Source: Candidatus Zixiibacteriota bacterium (GTDB lineage Bacteria; Zixibacteria; MSB-5A5; GN15; FEB-12). From it: a stretch of DNA of 64,000 nucleotides. The notes beneath the pieces are model-generated. The model was not told where the DNA came from and ran no database searches. It saw nothing but the letters and a program-made list of their open reading frames with translations. A program made the position numbers and the translations under genes. The stretch covers positions 344,069-408,068 of the forward strand of contig DAOSXA010000001.1 of the NCBI GenBank assembly GCA_035380245.1, given 5' to 3'. Below are positions 24,873 to 34,169 of this stretch, one piece after another (positions within the stretch are counted from its first letter, which is position 1; each line of letters starts with the position of its first letter).

Positions 24873-27800
24873 TCAGCCACCACAGACCGGCGGCGGACCG
24901 GAGGAGAACATATAGCTGACCAGATCAACCAAATCGCTAATATCAGGCACAGCTTTACCGTCACCATTGATGTCACAGGCTTCCATGATCGGCGGTTCCG
25001 GGCCGGCCTGGAACATGTAGGTTACGAGATAAACCAGATCGGCAACATCCGGACCGCTGCCGCCACCGTCAACATCCCCGCAAACATATAGCGGTACATT
25101 GCTCACGGTAAGTGTGATCGGAATCGATATCGGATTATCGGCCGGATCGGGATCGTTACTCGTTACCGTTACCAGGGCGTCATAGCTGCCCTCATCCATC
25201 TCACCGGAAGTGATCATACAGTTGACCGTGTCCGCTTCACCCGGAGCCAGCGTGCCGCCGGTCAGGTCGACACTCAGCCAGTTGTAGGGTTTCACGAACA
25301 AGATCGCCAGGTTGTCCTTGAGATAGTCGGTGGCATAAGCCACTTCGAGACCATCCGTGCCGTCGGCATTTTCGATACCGATAGTTCCGGAAGCGACATC
25401 GAATCCTGTCGCAATCGACTGGTACTGGAACTTAATCGTCCCGTTGTCGTTGAGAATCACCTCGGCGGTGATCACATCCCCGGCGGCAGCCTGGTACTCG
25501 GGATAACCAACGAACTGGATAACCAGACGGGAGCCGTCACTCTCGACATAAACGTGCGCATTGAGATTGTCGGAGTCGGTCGGATCCAGATCGTCCCACA
25601 TCCAGGCCAGAATCGCATTCGGTGTTGAAGCGGTTGGAATCGTGACCTTATATCTCGACCCCATATCACTCGAAGCGAAACCGATTATACCGTTGGAACC
25701 GACATATACCTGATCGTAAATACCACCGTAATACTCGAAATCGAAACCGATATCGTACGGACCGGCATAGTTGTCGTCATCAAGCGAGCCAATGATATCC
25801 AGGCCGGTCGCCGAGACATCGATCCAGTCAAACACCGGTCCACCCGGATCGTCGGAATCGACCCAGAAATAGCCGAACGTGTCCGGACCACCCGAATTAC
25901 GAGTTACGTCGAAACCGCGATCAGGCTGATCGACACCCTTCTCGTCGATATAGCCATCCCAGAAATCAGCCGGATAATCACGGTGTGCCGGCTCCATACC
26001 GGTCGCCGACAACGAGGTCAACAAATCGGCCTTACGGGAATAATCCAGATGCACCGCCACCTGGTAGCTGAGACCGCCCGGTCCTGCGTTGGCAATCTCC
26101 ACCGGACAGTACACCGTGTCGCCTTGCGCCAGAGTCTTGGTCATGGCAGCGGGTGTGACACTAATCGAGGGGGCATAGTCAATACGGATATCATCCACGA
26201 ACCAGTAATCCGTGTCGGCGCTGCTGCCGTCGGAGATCAGACGCAGTTGGAATCCGGAATGCACCGCATCCAGCGGAAGGGGCACGTTGACATACGTGAA
26301 CTCTTCCTCGGCTGTTCCGGTACCTTCATGGCTGTTAACGACCGTCCATTCACCGACGTTGTTCTTATATTCGAGGTAGAGGAATTCCCCGGCTTCCGGA
26401 GCATCGCCGGAGCCACCCATCTCGATGTAATAGGTCAGAATCGCACCGTCTTCACCCGAGAGATCGACCAGCCTGGAGATCAACGTATCATCGCCGCCGT
26501 CCAGCAACAACGCATAGGGGCTGCTGGGCGGATTCATCGCCTCAGAAGAAACCTCCGCCCCGTAATTCTCGAACCACCGGTCGATCGTCAATTCGGTCGT
26601 CTCAAACGGTTCGTAGACCGGGAAATCAATCGGCGGTCCACCGGACTCGGTCATGACCATCACCAGGTCGGTTACCATACCGTCGCCCTGTGAAGTCACC
26701 GTTACTTCGGCCGTGTCGACCACGTGCGGACCGGCATCGGACGGAACACTCACATTGACTTTGATTTTGAGCGAATCGCCCGCTGCCATGATCGGGGTTG
26801 AAGTTATCGGATTCAGTCCGCTTTCATCGGTGAAAGTAACACCCCATGAGTTTTCCGCTACCGACAAATCATAAGCGTCATCCAACCGACCGCGGTTGGT
26901 CACCGTAATTTGATACGATGCCGTGAATCCGGCCGGACCGGATTGGAACTGGCTGTACGGAGTCGCCTCGACATCATAATCCGATGGATATCCGACGAAG
27001 AAATCATCGACGAACCAGTCATCGTAGGAACCGGAGGAAGCATGGTTATACATTTTCACCCGGAAACCGGCATGGTAAGCCGCTCCCGGCAGCGTCAGTT
27101 CCACCGGCTCGAAAACGGTCATATCATCGCCGTCACCGGAATGCTGTGCCAACAACTGCCACGTACCGAGTGAATCGAGATATTGGACGAACAAATCATC
27201 ACCGGCTTCAGGTGAATCACCGCCGCCCGTGCGCTGGTATTGATACTTGAGCAGTACATTGACTTCACCGCGTAAGTCAATCGCTTCCGTCACCAGCGTG
27301 TCGCCCTGATTCGGGGAACCATCGAAATTCACCGAGTACGGTGAAGTGGGTTCTTCCAAACCAAGCGTGCTTATTGCCGCACCCGGCCAGCGATCCCATT
27401 TGGTATTGTCGAACTCGGTCGTTTCGAAATCATCGCCGAACGGAATCACCCAGGGTTGACCGGCGGAAACCGTAACGACTTCAATCGCATCGGTAAACGA
27501 GGCGTCACCGACCGAAACCGCCGTCACGGCTGCGGTATCGACTTCATCTTCCCAACTGGTGGGGACGATCACCCGCAGTTTGAAATCATACGTATCGTCG
27601 GCTGAAATTACCGCCGTGCCGCTGATTTCGTATGAACCCGTCGCATCGTAGAGCGCGGTCGGCCAGGCAGCGTCAAGGGTAAGATCATAAGAATCATCCA
27701 ACACGCCGTCGTTGGTTACATACAGATCATACCACAACGTGTCGGCCACCGGTCCCGTTTGCGAAAGGCCATCGGGGCCCATGAAGAAACCGTAGTCGAT

Positions 27801-30059
27801 CACCTTGAAGCTGTAAATGTCGGTGCTGTCAACGAAGCCGGCTACGTTCTTAGCCCAGATGTAATAATCGATATGAGTACCGGCCGGCTGGACCGGGATA
27901 TACCCGATAAAATCTTCACCCAACTTGGAGGTTGTCATCAGGGCCGCCGACCAGACATCGTCGATACCGTACCAAACCAGCACCGAGTCATAATCAAGCG
28001 TAGTATCGCTGTAGATCGTCGCGGTCACTTCGTAGTCGTTGAGGATATCCTTGGTGTCGCCGAGCGGTTCGTGCAGGATGGTCAGATCGGTCGTAACCAC
28101 CACATCCTCGACAACCGTCTCGTGATTGTACGCCGTCACCGTCAACTTCATCGGATCGACACTGATCGGTAACATCTGGTTGATCGTAATCGTCGCCATC
28201 CCGGAAGCATTGGTGAAAGCCGAACCGTATAAAACCCCGTCCTTATAGAGCGCACAAAGGGCTCCTTCAACACCCGGTATCTCCACCTCGTACGTCGGTG
28301 AGTTGAAAAACACCGCCCCGGAATGGTTGACCGTCAGCGAGGCCGGCGTGTCGGTCCGTACCTGCACCGAAGGATCTCCGAATACGTGCCAGGTGTAGAA
28401 CATGTCGTAGCCGTCGGATCCGGAGTTGTCATCCATCATCCGGCAACCGCCGTTGTAGCAGAGAGCACCGAAGCTGTTAACCACATCAGCAACGAGTAAA
28501 TCATCTATTTCATCCTGGCAGTCCATCGGAGGATTCCAGTCCTGGTTGATCGATGACATATAGGTCCCTATCGCACCGGTCGGATTGGAGCCGTTGGTGG
28601 CTCGCATCCACGCTTCAGCAAAGCAGGTGTAATAACGGAACTGGCCATTAACGCAAGCCACGCTGATAATGAACGGCAACATGTTGTCGTTGGTCAGGGC
28701 GTTGACATTGGAATTGCTGTACCCGGTCGACGACCATGAAGTGGTCGTGCCGTGACCGCAATAGTTGATAATACTACGGCCGGAGTTGAGCGCCGATGAT
28801 ACCTGCGCGGCGGTACCGCTGGGATCGTAAATCTGATCCACCAGAGTATAGGTGTAACCGAGCAGGTCATTACGGATATAATTCATGTGTTGATAGTCAT
28901 ACTCACCACCGTCGTGTCCCGGACCCTGGTTCGAGGCAACTCCGGTCCCCTGATGGAACCAGTCACCGGTGGGCGGATTTTGCTCGTAAGTGAGCACCCG
29001 CTGAACCTGGGTGTTTACATGAGCCTCGGTCTCGGCCGAGAAACGTCCTATGAGAATATCCGGATAAGTATCGGAACCGGCCACCAGAGAAAATTTCGGA
29101 TCGGCCGCGCCGCCGCTGTGGGTATCGGTCGTCACCTGGGCCGCATCGCCGACCAGCAACACAAAGCAAAGATCGGTACTGTCATAGAAATCCTGGATGA
29201 AGCTCTTGATGCTGGAGGCCGTATTACCCACGTCGCTGATATTCACCATCGTCGTCTTGATCCCCTTCTGGTTCTTCCAGTCAACCAGTGGTTGCATCTC
29301 GTCGGCGAAGTTGTCGTAGGTTATTACCAGCATGTCGCCGGTTTCCTCGACCAGGGCGTATTTCTCAAGCGTCTGAGAGTAGTTGATAAACCGTCTCTGG
29401 TAAATCGTTTCGAAATCGGTGGTGATCGAATTCATCGCCTTATTGCGATTGAACACGTTGATCTCACCCGGTCCGTCAGGTGTGAGCGCCACCGTAATCG
29501 ACGTATATACTCTCAGAACGCCGGTTATCGGATTGTACTGGAACGGCTGGAAGTCAATCACCGTGCCACGGAAGTCGCGCAGGATATAAGGATCCCGCAG
29601 ACTGGCCAGACGACCCGGGAAAAACTCATCAATCCCGTATTCCGGTCCGAACTCATACGGAATATCCTCGGGATTCACGGTACGCGAAAGGTTCCCCTTG
29701 GAAGGTATGATCGGCAAATCGGTAAATTCGACATACTCCTGTGCGACCACCTCGATCGCCATACGGGCGTCGTCCGGAATAATTACACTGCGGCTTATTC
29801 TCGGCAGAGCCGGGGCTCCGCGCTCCAACATGATTGTCGCATCGCCGCTTGAAATCGAAAAGTAGGCTTGCCCGTTGATGTCGACCGGCGCCTGGTCGAA
29901 TCCTCCCACGTCGAGTCGAACCACGATCTTATCAGGCGATGACTGCTCGACAAATACGCCGAGATCTTCGCTGTGGCTGATCAACTCGACATGCTCGGCC
30001 GAAACCGCACTCGCCGCCAAAATCAGACATACCAGTCCAATTAGAACATTCCTTCCCAT
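24873..30059 (-). CDS. Gingipain-like C25 cysteine protease with dockerin-like tail
   Basis: 1728 residues from the ATG at 30059, chosen for the AAAGGA just upstream and the signal peptide MGRNVLIGLVCLILAASAVSA that it begins. Residues ~30-250 match the C25 propeptide. The catalytic domain (about 255-600) has the His of INYCGHGTTT (H436) and the Cys of ISVACVNG (C469), spaced 33 apart exactly as His211/Cys244 of RgpB. A C25 Ig-like domain follows (SLTVNHSGAVFFNSPTYEVE). Then come beta domains, two jelly-roll/MAM-like modules (WDRWPGAAIS, YWFVDDIRIDY) and two dockerin-like repeats. I infer a secreted endopeptidase; Arg or Lys specificity cannot be read. Its neighbour is a PPAD-type deiminase, the same pairing of activities known in Porphyromonas gingivalis. 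Confidence 0.92.
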   Translation of the reverse strand: MGRNVLIGLVCLILAASAVSAEHVELISHSEDLGVFVEQSSPDKIVVRLDVGGFDQAPVDINGQAYFSISSGDATIMLERGAPALPRISRSVIIPDDARMAIEVVAQEYVEFTDLPIIPSKGNLSRTVNPEDIPYEFGPEYGIDEFFPGRLASLRDPYILRDFRGTVIDFQPFQYNPITGVLRVYTSITVALTPDGPGEINVFNRNKAMNSITTDFETIYQRRFINYSQTLEKYALVEETGDMLVITYDNFADEMQPLVDWKNQKGIKTTMVNISDVGNTASSIKSFIQDFYDSTDLCFVLLVGDAAQVTTDTHSGGAADPKFSLVAGSDTYPDILIGRFSAETEAHVNTQVQRVLTYEQNPPTGDWFHQGTGVASNQGPGHDGGEYDYQHMNYIRNDLLGYTYTLVDQIYDPSGTAAQVSSALNSGRSIINYCGHGTTTSWSSTGYSNSNVNALTNDNMLPFIISVACVNGQFRYYTCFAEAWMRATNGSNPTGAIGTYMSSINQDWNPPMDCQDEIDDLLVADVVNSFGALCYNGGCRMMDDNSGSDGYDMFYTWHVFGDPSVQVRTDTPASLTVNHSGAVFFNSPTYEVEIPGVEGALCALYKDGVLYGSAFTNASGMATITINQMLPISVDPMKLTVTAYNHETVVEDVVVTTDLTILHEPLGDTKDILNDYEVTATIYSDTTLDYDSVLVWYGIDDVWSAALMTTSKLGEDFIGYIPVQPAGTHIDYYIWAKNVAGFVDSTDIYSFKVIDYGFFMGPDGLSQTGPVADTLWYDLYVTNDGVLDDSYDLTLDAAWPTALYDATGSYEISGTAVISADDTYDFKLRVIVPTSWEDEVDTAAVTAVSVGDASFTDAIEVVTVSAGQPWVIPFGDDFETTEFDNTKWDRWPGAAISTLGLEEPTSPYSVNFDGSPNQGDTLVTEAIDLRGEVNVLLKYQYQRTGGGDSPEAGDDLFVQYLDSLGTWQLLAQHSGDGDDMTVFEPVELTLPGAAYHAGFRVKMYNHASSGSYDDWFVDDFFVGYPSDYDVEATPYSQFQSGPAGFTASYQITVTNRGRLDDAYDLSVAENSWGVTFTDESGLNPITSTPIMAAGDSLKIKVNVSVPSDAGPHVVDTAEVTVTSQGDGMVTDLVMVMTESGGPPIDFPVYEPFETTELTIDRWFENYGAEVSSEAMNPPSSPYALLLDGGDDTLISRLVDLSGEDGAILTYYIEMGGSGDAPEAGEFLYLEYKNNVGEWTVVNSHEGTGTAEEEFTYVNVPLPLDAVHSGFQLRLISDGSSADTDYWFVDDIRIDYAPSISVTPAAMTKTLAQGDTVYCPVEIANAGPGGLSYQVAVHLDYSRKADLLTSLSATGMEPAHRDYPADFWDGYIDEKGVDQPDRGFDVTRNSGGPDTFGYFWVDSDDPGGPVFDWIDVSATGLDIIGSLDDDNYAGPYDIGFDFEYYGGIYDQVYVGSNGIIGFASSDMGSRYKVTIPTASTPNAILAWMWDDLDPTDSDNLNAHVYVESDGSRLVIQFVGYPEYQAAAGDVITAEVILNDNGTIKFQYQSIATGFDVASGTIGIENADGTDGLEVAYATDYLKDNLAILFVKPYNWLSVDLTGGTLAPGEADTVNCMITSGEMDEGSYDALVTVTSNDPDPADNPISIPITLTVSNVPLYVCGDVDGGGSGPDVADLVYLVTYMFQAGPEPPIMEACDINGDGKAVPDISDLVDLVSYMFSSGPPPVCGG

Positions 30060-30390
30060 AGCGTCCTTTCCTCCGATGATTGAGTATCGTCTTAACCCTT
30101 GTGGCATCGGGCCTTCATTCTGTGGATAACAGCTCTGGCATATCGCCATATACCTCTATAAGTTTAAGTATAATAAAGAATTGTGACATGGCAAGGAAAA
30201 CCTGCCCCGGATTGCAAAAGCACCCGCCAGGCCTCCGATTTTCTATCAATTGGAAACGATTTCCCTATCAAAACGCATTAATACAATGCGATTTCTGAAC
30301 CTGACGATAAAAGCCGCAAAGAACATAAAAATGTGACCTTAAATTCTTTATAAGCCATTATTTTACAACAGGATATAGATTGTTTTTTAC
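30060..30390. other. Divergent intergenic region before dciA-gyrB
   Basis: About 330 AT-rich bases between the divergent protease and dciA genes. Apart from the plus-strand promoter at 30391-30419, I see no element that I can name. It must also hold the protease promoter. Confidence 0.4.
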
Positions 30391-30419
30391 TTGCTAATCA
30401 GGACCGAAAATGGTATCAT
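30391..30419 (+). promoter_or_regulatory. Promoter of dciA-gyrB
   Basis: TTGCTA, 17-base spacer, TATCAT. The predicted transcript start (about 30426) falls within a few bases of the ATG at 30428, which favours the downstream TTG start of dciA. Confidence 0.55.
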
Positions 30420-30427
30420 AGGGACTT

Positions 30428-30778
30428 ATGATAGGAGACTTTGGATTGCGCCTTAAGAAGCCATCAGACAACGATTTCCGCTATCCTCAGCCAATATCCG
30501 GGCTGGTGGACAAGCTGATGGCCAACCTCGGCCTTTCTCGCCGCTACGACGGCTGGCGAGTGGTTAAAGACTGGGTTGATATTGTTGGCTCTACCCTGGC
30601 CGCACGCGCCCGAGCGATACGTTACGCCGAGGGGGTGCTTTATATTGCCGTCGAGGATGATTCCTGGCGGCAGGAACTCTCCATGCAACTTGAGACCATC
30701 CTGGATGAGATTCACCGGCGGCCTTACGGACGGGCCGTGCAGGAGATTCATTTTGAATCCGGTTTGAAAAGGAACTGA
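30428..30778 (+). CDS. dciA: DciA-like (DUF721) replicative helicase loader
   Basis: 116 residues from the ATG at 30428. A TTG at 30446 is an equally likely start because AGGAG lies 8 bases before it and the predicted transcript would leave almost no leader for the ATG. The core (WRVVKDWVDIVGSTLAARARAIRYAEGVLYIAVEDDSWRQELS, quoted by its landmark residues W44, D48, V51) is the DUF721/DciA pattern: W..IVG..LA..... followed by L.I.V..S.W..EL. DciA helps load DnaB helicase in bacteria without DnaC. It ends 5 bases before gyrB on the same strand, a common arrangement, though dnaN and recF are not here. Confidence 0.85.
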   Translation: MIGDFGLRLKKPSDNDFRYPQPISGLVDKLMANLGLSRRYDGWRVVKDWVDIVGSTLAARARAIRYAEGVLYIAVEDDSWRQELSMQLETILDEIHRRPYGRAVQEIHFESGLKRN

Positions 30779-30783
30779 TATCG

Positions 30784-32730
30784 ATGGCTACCACTGAAGA
30801 AGTCACCAAGCCCAAAAAGACGAATAATAAATACGACGCTGCGACAATTAAGGTACTCAAAGGCCTCGAGGCGGTGCGTCGCCGCCCGGCTATGTATATC
30901 GGCGATGTCGGCCAGCGTGGTCTGCATCATCTCGTTTACGAAGTAGTGGACAACTCCGTTGACGAGTCGATGGCCGGTGAATGTGACAAGATCATTGTCG
31001 AGATCAACAAAGATGAATCGATCACCGTCACCGACAACGGTCGCGGTATCCCAACGGAAATACATCCCGACACCAAAGTCTCCGCCCTCCAGGTGGTCAT
31101 GACCACTCTCCATGCGGGCGGAAAATTCGACCATGAGTCTTACAAGGTTTCCGGCGGCCTTCACGGTGTCGGCGTTTCGGTCGTTAACGCCCTGTCCGAA
31201 TGGTGCTGGGTTGAGGTTACTCGCGATGATGAAGTATCCCGCCAGGATTATGATCGCGGTGTCCCGCGTGAAAAAGTCAAAGTGGTCGGCAAAGGCAAAA
31301 AGACCGGAACTAAAACCTGTTTTAAAGCCGACACCGAAATTTTCAAAAAGATCGAATATCGCTTCAGCATTCTCGCCGCCCGTATGCGCGAGCTGGCCTT
31401 CCTCAACCAGGGATTGACTATCGTCTTGAAAGATCACCGCCAGGAGAAGGAAGAAACCTTCTTCTTCAAAGGCGGTCTCTCTTCATTTGTCGAATATCTG
31501 AACGAGAATAAAACGCCGTTGTTCAGGAAACCGATTCATTTCGCCAAGGAAAAGGACGATATCCAGGTCGAGATCGCCCTGCAATACAACGATGGTTACA
31601 ACGAGTCGGTTTATTCTTACGTGAACAACATCAACACCATCGAGGGCGGCACTCACCTGACCGGTTTCCGTACCGCTCTCACGCGCTCGATCAACAGCTA
31701 CGCCATCAAGTATAACCTGCTTAAAAACGGCAAGAGCAAGAGCAACGGACTCCAGTTGATCGGCGATGATTCCCGCGAGGGACTCACGGCGGTTATTTCC
31801 GTTCGGGTGCGTGATCCTCAGTTTGAGGGACAAACGAAAACCAAGCTCGGCAACAGTGAAGTTCGAGGCGTTGTCGAACAAGTAACCAACGAATATCTCG
31901 GTGCCTTTTTCGAGGAAACACCGGCAATCGGCAAAAAAGTAGTCGATAAAATTCTGCAAGCCGCCCGCGCTCGTGAAGCGGCCCGTAAGGCCAAGGAATT
32001 GACTCGCCGTAAAACCGCTCTTGATTCCGCCTCACTCCCCGGCAAACTGGCCGACTGCTCTCTTCGCGATCCGGAATCCTGCGAGTTGTACATCGTGGAG
32101 GGCGACTCGGCCGGAGGTTCCGCCAAGCAGGGCCGTGACCGTCGTTTTCAGGCAATTCTGCCGTTGCGCGGCAAAATTCTCAACGTCGAAAAAGCTCGTA
32201 TCGACAAGATCCTGAGCAACAACGAAGTCCGCAGTATGATCACCGCTCTCGGTTGCGGCGTCGGGGATGAGTTCGACACTTCCCGAGTGCGTTATCATAA
32301 GATCATTATCATGACCGATGCTGATATCGACGGCTCCCACATCCGTACTTTGCTGCTGACGTTTTTCTTCCGCTACATGCGGGACTTGATCGATCAGGGT
32401 TATGTCTACATCGCTCAGCCGCCGCTTTATCGTCTCAAGCACGGCAACAACGAACAATATGTTTTCGATGACTCCGAACTGGATAAAATCCGCAAGACTT
32501 TCCCGAAAACCGGTGTCAGTGTCCAACGCTATAAAGGTCTCGGTGAAATGAATCCCGAGCAGCTTTGGAAGACCACGATGGATCCGGAGACGCGGACCTT
32601 GTTGCAGATTTCGCTCGAAGACGGCAAGGAAGCGGACCATTTGTTCAGCGTGCTGATGGGGACCGAGATAGAACCTCGGGCCAAGTTCATCCAGGAAAAC
32701 GCTCAATACGTTCGCAACCTGGACGTGTAG
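30784..32730 (+). CDS. gyrB: DNA gyrase subunit B
   Basis: 648 residues. The GHKL ATPase domain has the Bergerat motifs VVDNSVDE (N-box), TVTDNGRGIP (G1) and GGLHGVGVSVVNALS (G2). The transducer region follows, then the Toprim domain with EGDSAGG near residue 438 and MTDADIDGSHIRTLLLTFFFR as the metal-binding DxD. The C-terminus has QRYKGLGEMNPEQLW and ends RNLDV. The length fits gyrases lacking the ~165-residue insert of the E. coli protein. Together with GyrA (not in the window) it introduces negative supercoils using ATP. GyrB rather than ParE is indicated by overall length and the QRYKGLGEMN type of tail, but no gyrA neighbour confirms it. Strong terminator downstream. Confidence 0.95.
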   Translation: MATTEEVTKPKKTNNKYDAATIKVLKGLEAVRRRPAMYIGDVGQRGLHHLVYEVVDNSVDESMAGECDKIIVEINKDESITVTDNGRGIPTEIHPDTKVSALQVVMTTLHAGGKFDHESYKVSGGLHGVGVSVVNALSEWCWVEVTRDDEVSRQDYDRGVPREKVKVVGKGKKTGTKTCFKADTEIFKKIEYRFSILAARMRELAFLNQGLTIVLKDHRQEKEETFFFKGGLSSFVEYLNENKTPLFRKPIHFAKEKDDIQVEIALQYNDGYNESVYSYVNNINTIEGGTHLTGFRTALTRSINSYAIKYNLLKNGKSKSNGLQLIGDDSREGLTAVISVRVRDPQFEGQTKTKLGNSEVRGVVEQVTNEYLGAFFEETPAIGKKVVDKILQAARAREAARKAKELTRRKTALDSASLPGKLADCSLRDPESCELYIVEGDSAGGSAKQGRDRRFQAILPLRGKILNVEKARIDKILSNNEVRSMITALGCGVGDEFDTSRVRYHKIIIMTDADIDGSHIRTLLLTFFFRYMRDLIDQGYVYIAQPPLYRLKHGNNEQYVFDDSELDKIRKTFPKTGVSVQRYKGLGEMNPEQLWKTTMDPETRTLLQISLEDGKEADHLFSVLMGTEIEPRAKFIQENAQYVRNLDV

Positions 32731-32754
32731 AACCCACTCGAAAATACGAATTGT

Positions 32755-32785
32755 AAGGCAGGTCTCCCCGAGATCTGCCTTTTTC
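32755..32785 (+). terminator. gyrB terminator
   Basis: AAGGCAGGTCTC / GAGATCTGCCTT stem (one wobble) with a 3-base loop, followed by TTTTT, 25 bases past the gyrB stop. Confidence 0.9.
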
Positions 32786-32952
32786 TCATAGCTCGCAGAC
32801 CGGGCTCCTCGCGATCCCGGCCGTTACCGGCTCGAGGGGTACCCGACTCGTCTTGAGAACCACAGACCGTCAACAAAGATATTGCCATCAATTATTACAT
32901 TTCGTAACGTTGTACGAACGCAAGGCTCACAAATCCATTCGGGAGAAACAAT

Positions 32953-33462
32953 ATGAAATTCTTTTTCACATTACTGATCGCTTCCCTGCTTTGCCTGCCG
33001 GTGGCGGTTGCCGCTGATGAAAACACACCGGCGACAACGGACGAATCAACAACTGTTGACGCCGATACCGTTGTCACGACGCAAGAGGCTGCAAAAGAGA
33101 TGACTCTGGCCGAGTACCTGGTAGGGGTATGGGACATTACCCCGAACAAGCGGATACTGTCCGGGGATATCACTTTCACGGCGGAAGGCGCTTACGAGAA
33201 GAACGAGGAACACTCCGACGGTAAAGTCGGCGACAAGGGTGAGTACAAACTCTATCCGGACCAGACACCGTGCGGGATCGATATCTGCCTCGGTAAATGC
33301 GGTCAATCGGAATGGACTACCTTGTTTGGGATCATAAGGATGTTGGACGATGGGCGCGTCGAGATTCTCACTTCGCCAACCAGCACTCGCCCGACCGCAT
33401 TCGGCGAGGAGCCGGACCCCACTCATACAATGTTCCTCACCCGCCGCACCGAAACGAAATAG
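32953..33462 (+). CDS. Small secreted protein of unknown function
   Basis: 169 residues with a signal peptide (MKFFFTLLIASLLCLPVAVA, then DENTP) and a Thr/Asp-rich low-complexity linker up to about residue 48. The rest is a compact domain (LVGVWDITPNKRILSGDITF, then GEYKLYPDQTPCGIDICLG) with three cysteines (CGIDIC, KCGQ) that might make disulfides. The pattern of a W followed by D.T...F.....Y.....G.Y.L is lipocalin-like or DUF2147-like. The C-terminal TMFLTRR strand is compatible, but I cannot name a family with confidence. GGGAG precedes the ATG. Confidence 0.7.
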   Translation: MKFFFTLLIASLLCLPVAVAADENTPATTDESTTVDADTVVTTQEAAKEMTLAEYLVGVWDITPNKRILSGDITFTAEGAYEKNEEHSDGKVGDKGEYKLYPDQTPCGIDICLGKCGQSEWTTLFGIIRMLDDGRVEILTSPTSTRPTAFGEEPDPTHTMFLTRRTETK

Positions 33463-33488
33463 GTCTTAGGTGGACTGAACTCCCCGTA

Positions 33489-33513
33489 GGCCGGGATCCC
33501 TGTGATCCCGGCC
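33489..33513. repeat. Palindromic repeat, copy 1
   Basis: GGCCGGGATC-CCTGT-GATCCCGGCC, a perfect 10-bp inverted repeat followed by GTTTTGT. An inverted copy, including its loop, is at 33783-33806, and a half copy is at 32813-32825 (GATCCCGGCCGTT). Confidence 0.8.
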
Positions 33514-33538
33514 GTTTTGTCGGGAACGGCAAACCATA

Positions 33539-33570
33539 GGGCAGGTCCGTCATCGAACCTGCCCTTTTTT
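33539..33570 (+). terminator. Terminator after the small secreted protein gene
   Basis: GGGCAGGT / ACCTGCCC 8-bp stem with a 10-base loop followed by TTTTTT. Confidence 0.8.
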
Positions 33571-34142
33571 CATAGTTGTTGTCAAAATCTCACTTCGCGA
33601 TACGCTTTCGGCGGACGGGGGATTTTGACTTACAGCGTTGCTTCTTGTATTTATACAAACCGCAAATCGCAGAGCTTGCCGGCCTGATCCAATATGCATT
33701 TCACCTGTCCCTAATTCCCCCTTGCCCAAATCGCGATTCTGTGCTAAATAGAAGTCCGTTGTGATGATGTCGATCTCGGTTCGCCGGGATCACAGGGATC
33801 CCGGCCTGCGGATTGACTACAAAGCAAGTCACGTAGGTCGGGTTGCTTGCATGCTTGCAACCTGACACTGCAGAGCAGGTCTCGGAGAGACATACTCTAC
33901 AAGGATGACTTGTTGAATCGAAAGTCCCACCCGAGGGGTGGGGCACCGAATCTTGAGTAGGTCAAAAATCGTGTCCGCTGAAGGCGGATCGAAAAGCGAA
34001 GTTTTGACAGCAAACGAAGCCTCGGTATGGGGGCAGACGAGGACGTCTGCCGCCCACACAGGTCTCGGAGAGACATGCGCTACTTCGGGGCAGACGACGT
34101 CTGCCGCCCACGAGAACGAATAGATTATCCCGGCCTGCGGGA
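33571..34142. repeat. Gene-free tract packed with short palindromic and direct repeats
   Basis: No supportable gene. The tract contains: an inverted copy of the GGCCGGGATC palindrome (33783-33806); GTCGGGTTGC...GCAACCTGAC inverted repeat (33837-33866); two direct copies of CAGGTCTCGGAGAGACAT (33876-33893, 34059-34076); two copies of a GGGGCAGACG...CGTCTGCCGCCCAC palindrome (34030-34057, 34087-34111) differing by three bases in the centre; and two copies of TCCCGGCCTGCGG followed by a similar ATTGACT/AATGACT stretch (33799 and 34128). These look like several REP-type elements mixed together. Confidence 0.75.
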
Positions 34143-34169
34143 ATGACTGCACAGCGAGGAGTAAACACG

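Noticed and set aside
33571..34142. CRISPR array
   Set aside because: Repeats are few, of several different kinds and irregularly spaced, with no equal spacers.
34143..34169. ATG at 34143 as start of the serine hydrolase
   Set aside because: It lies in repeat DNA without a ribosome-binding site, while GTG at 34170 has GAGGAG at the right distance.
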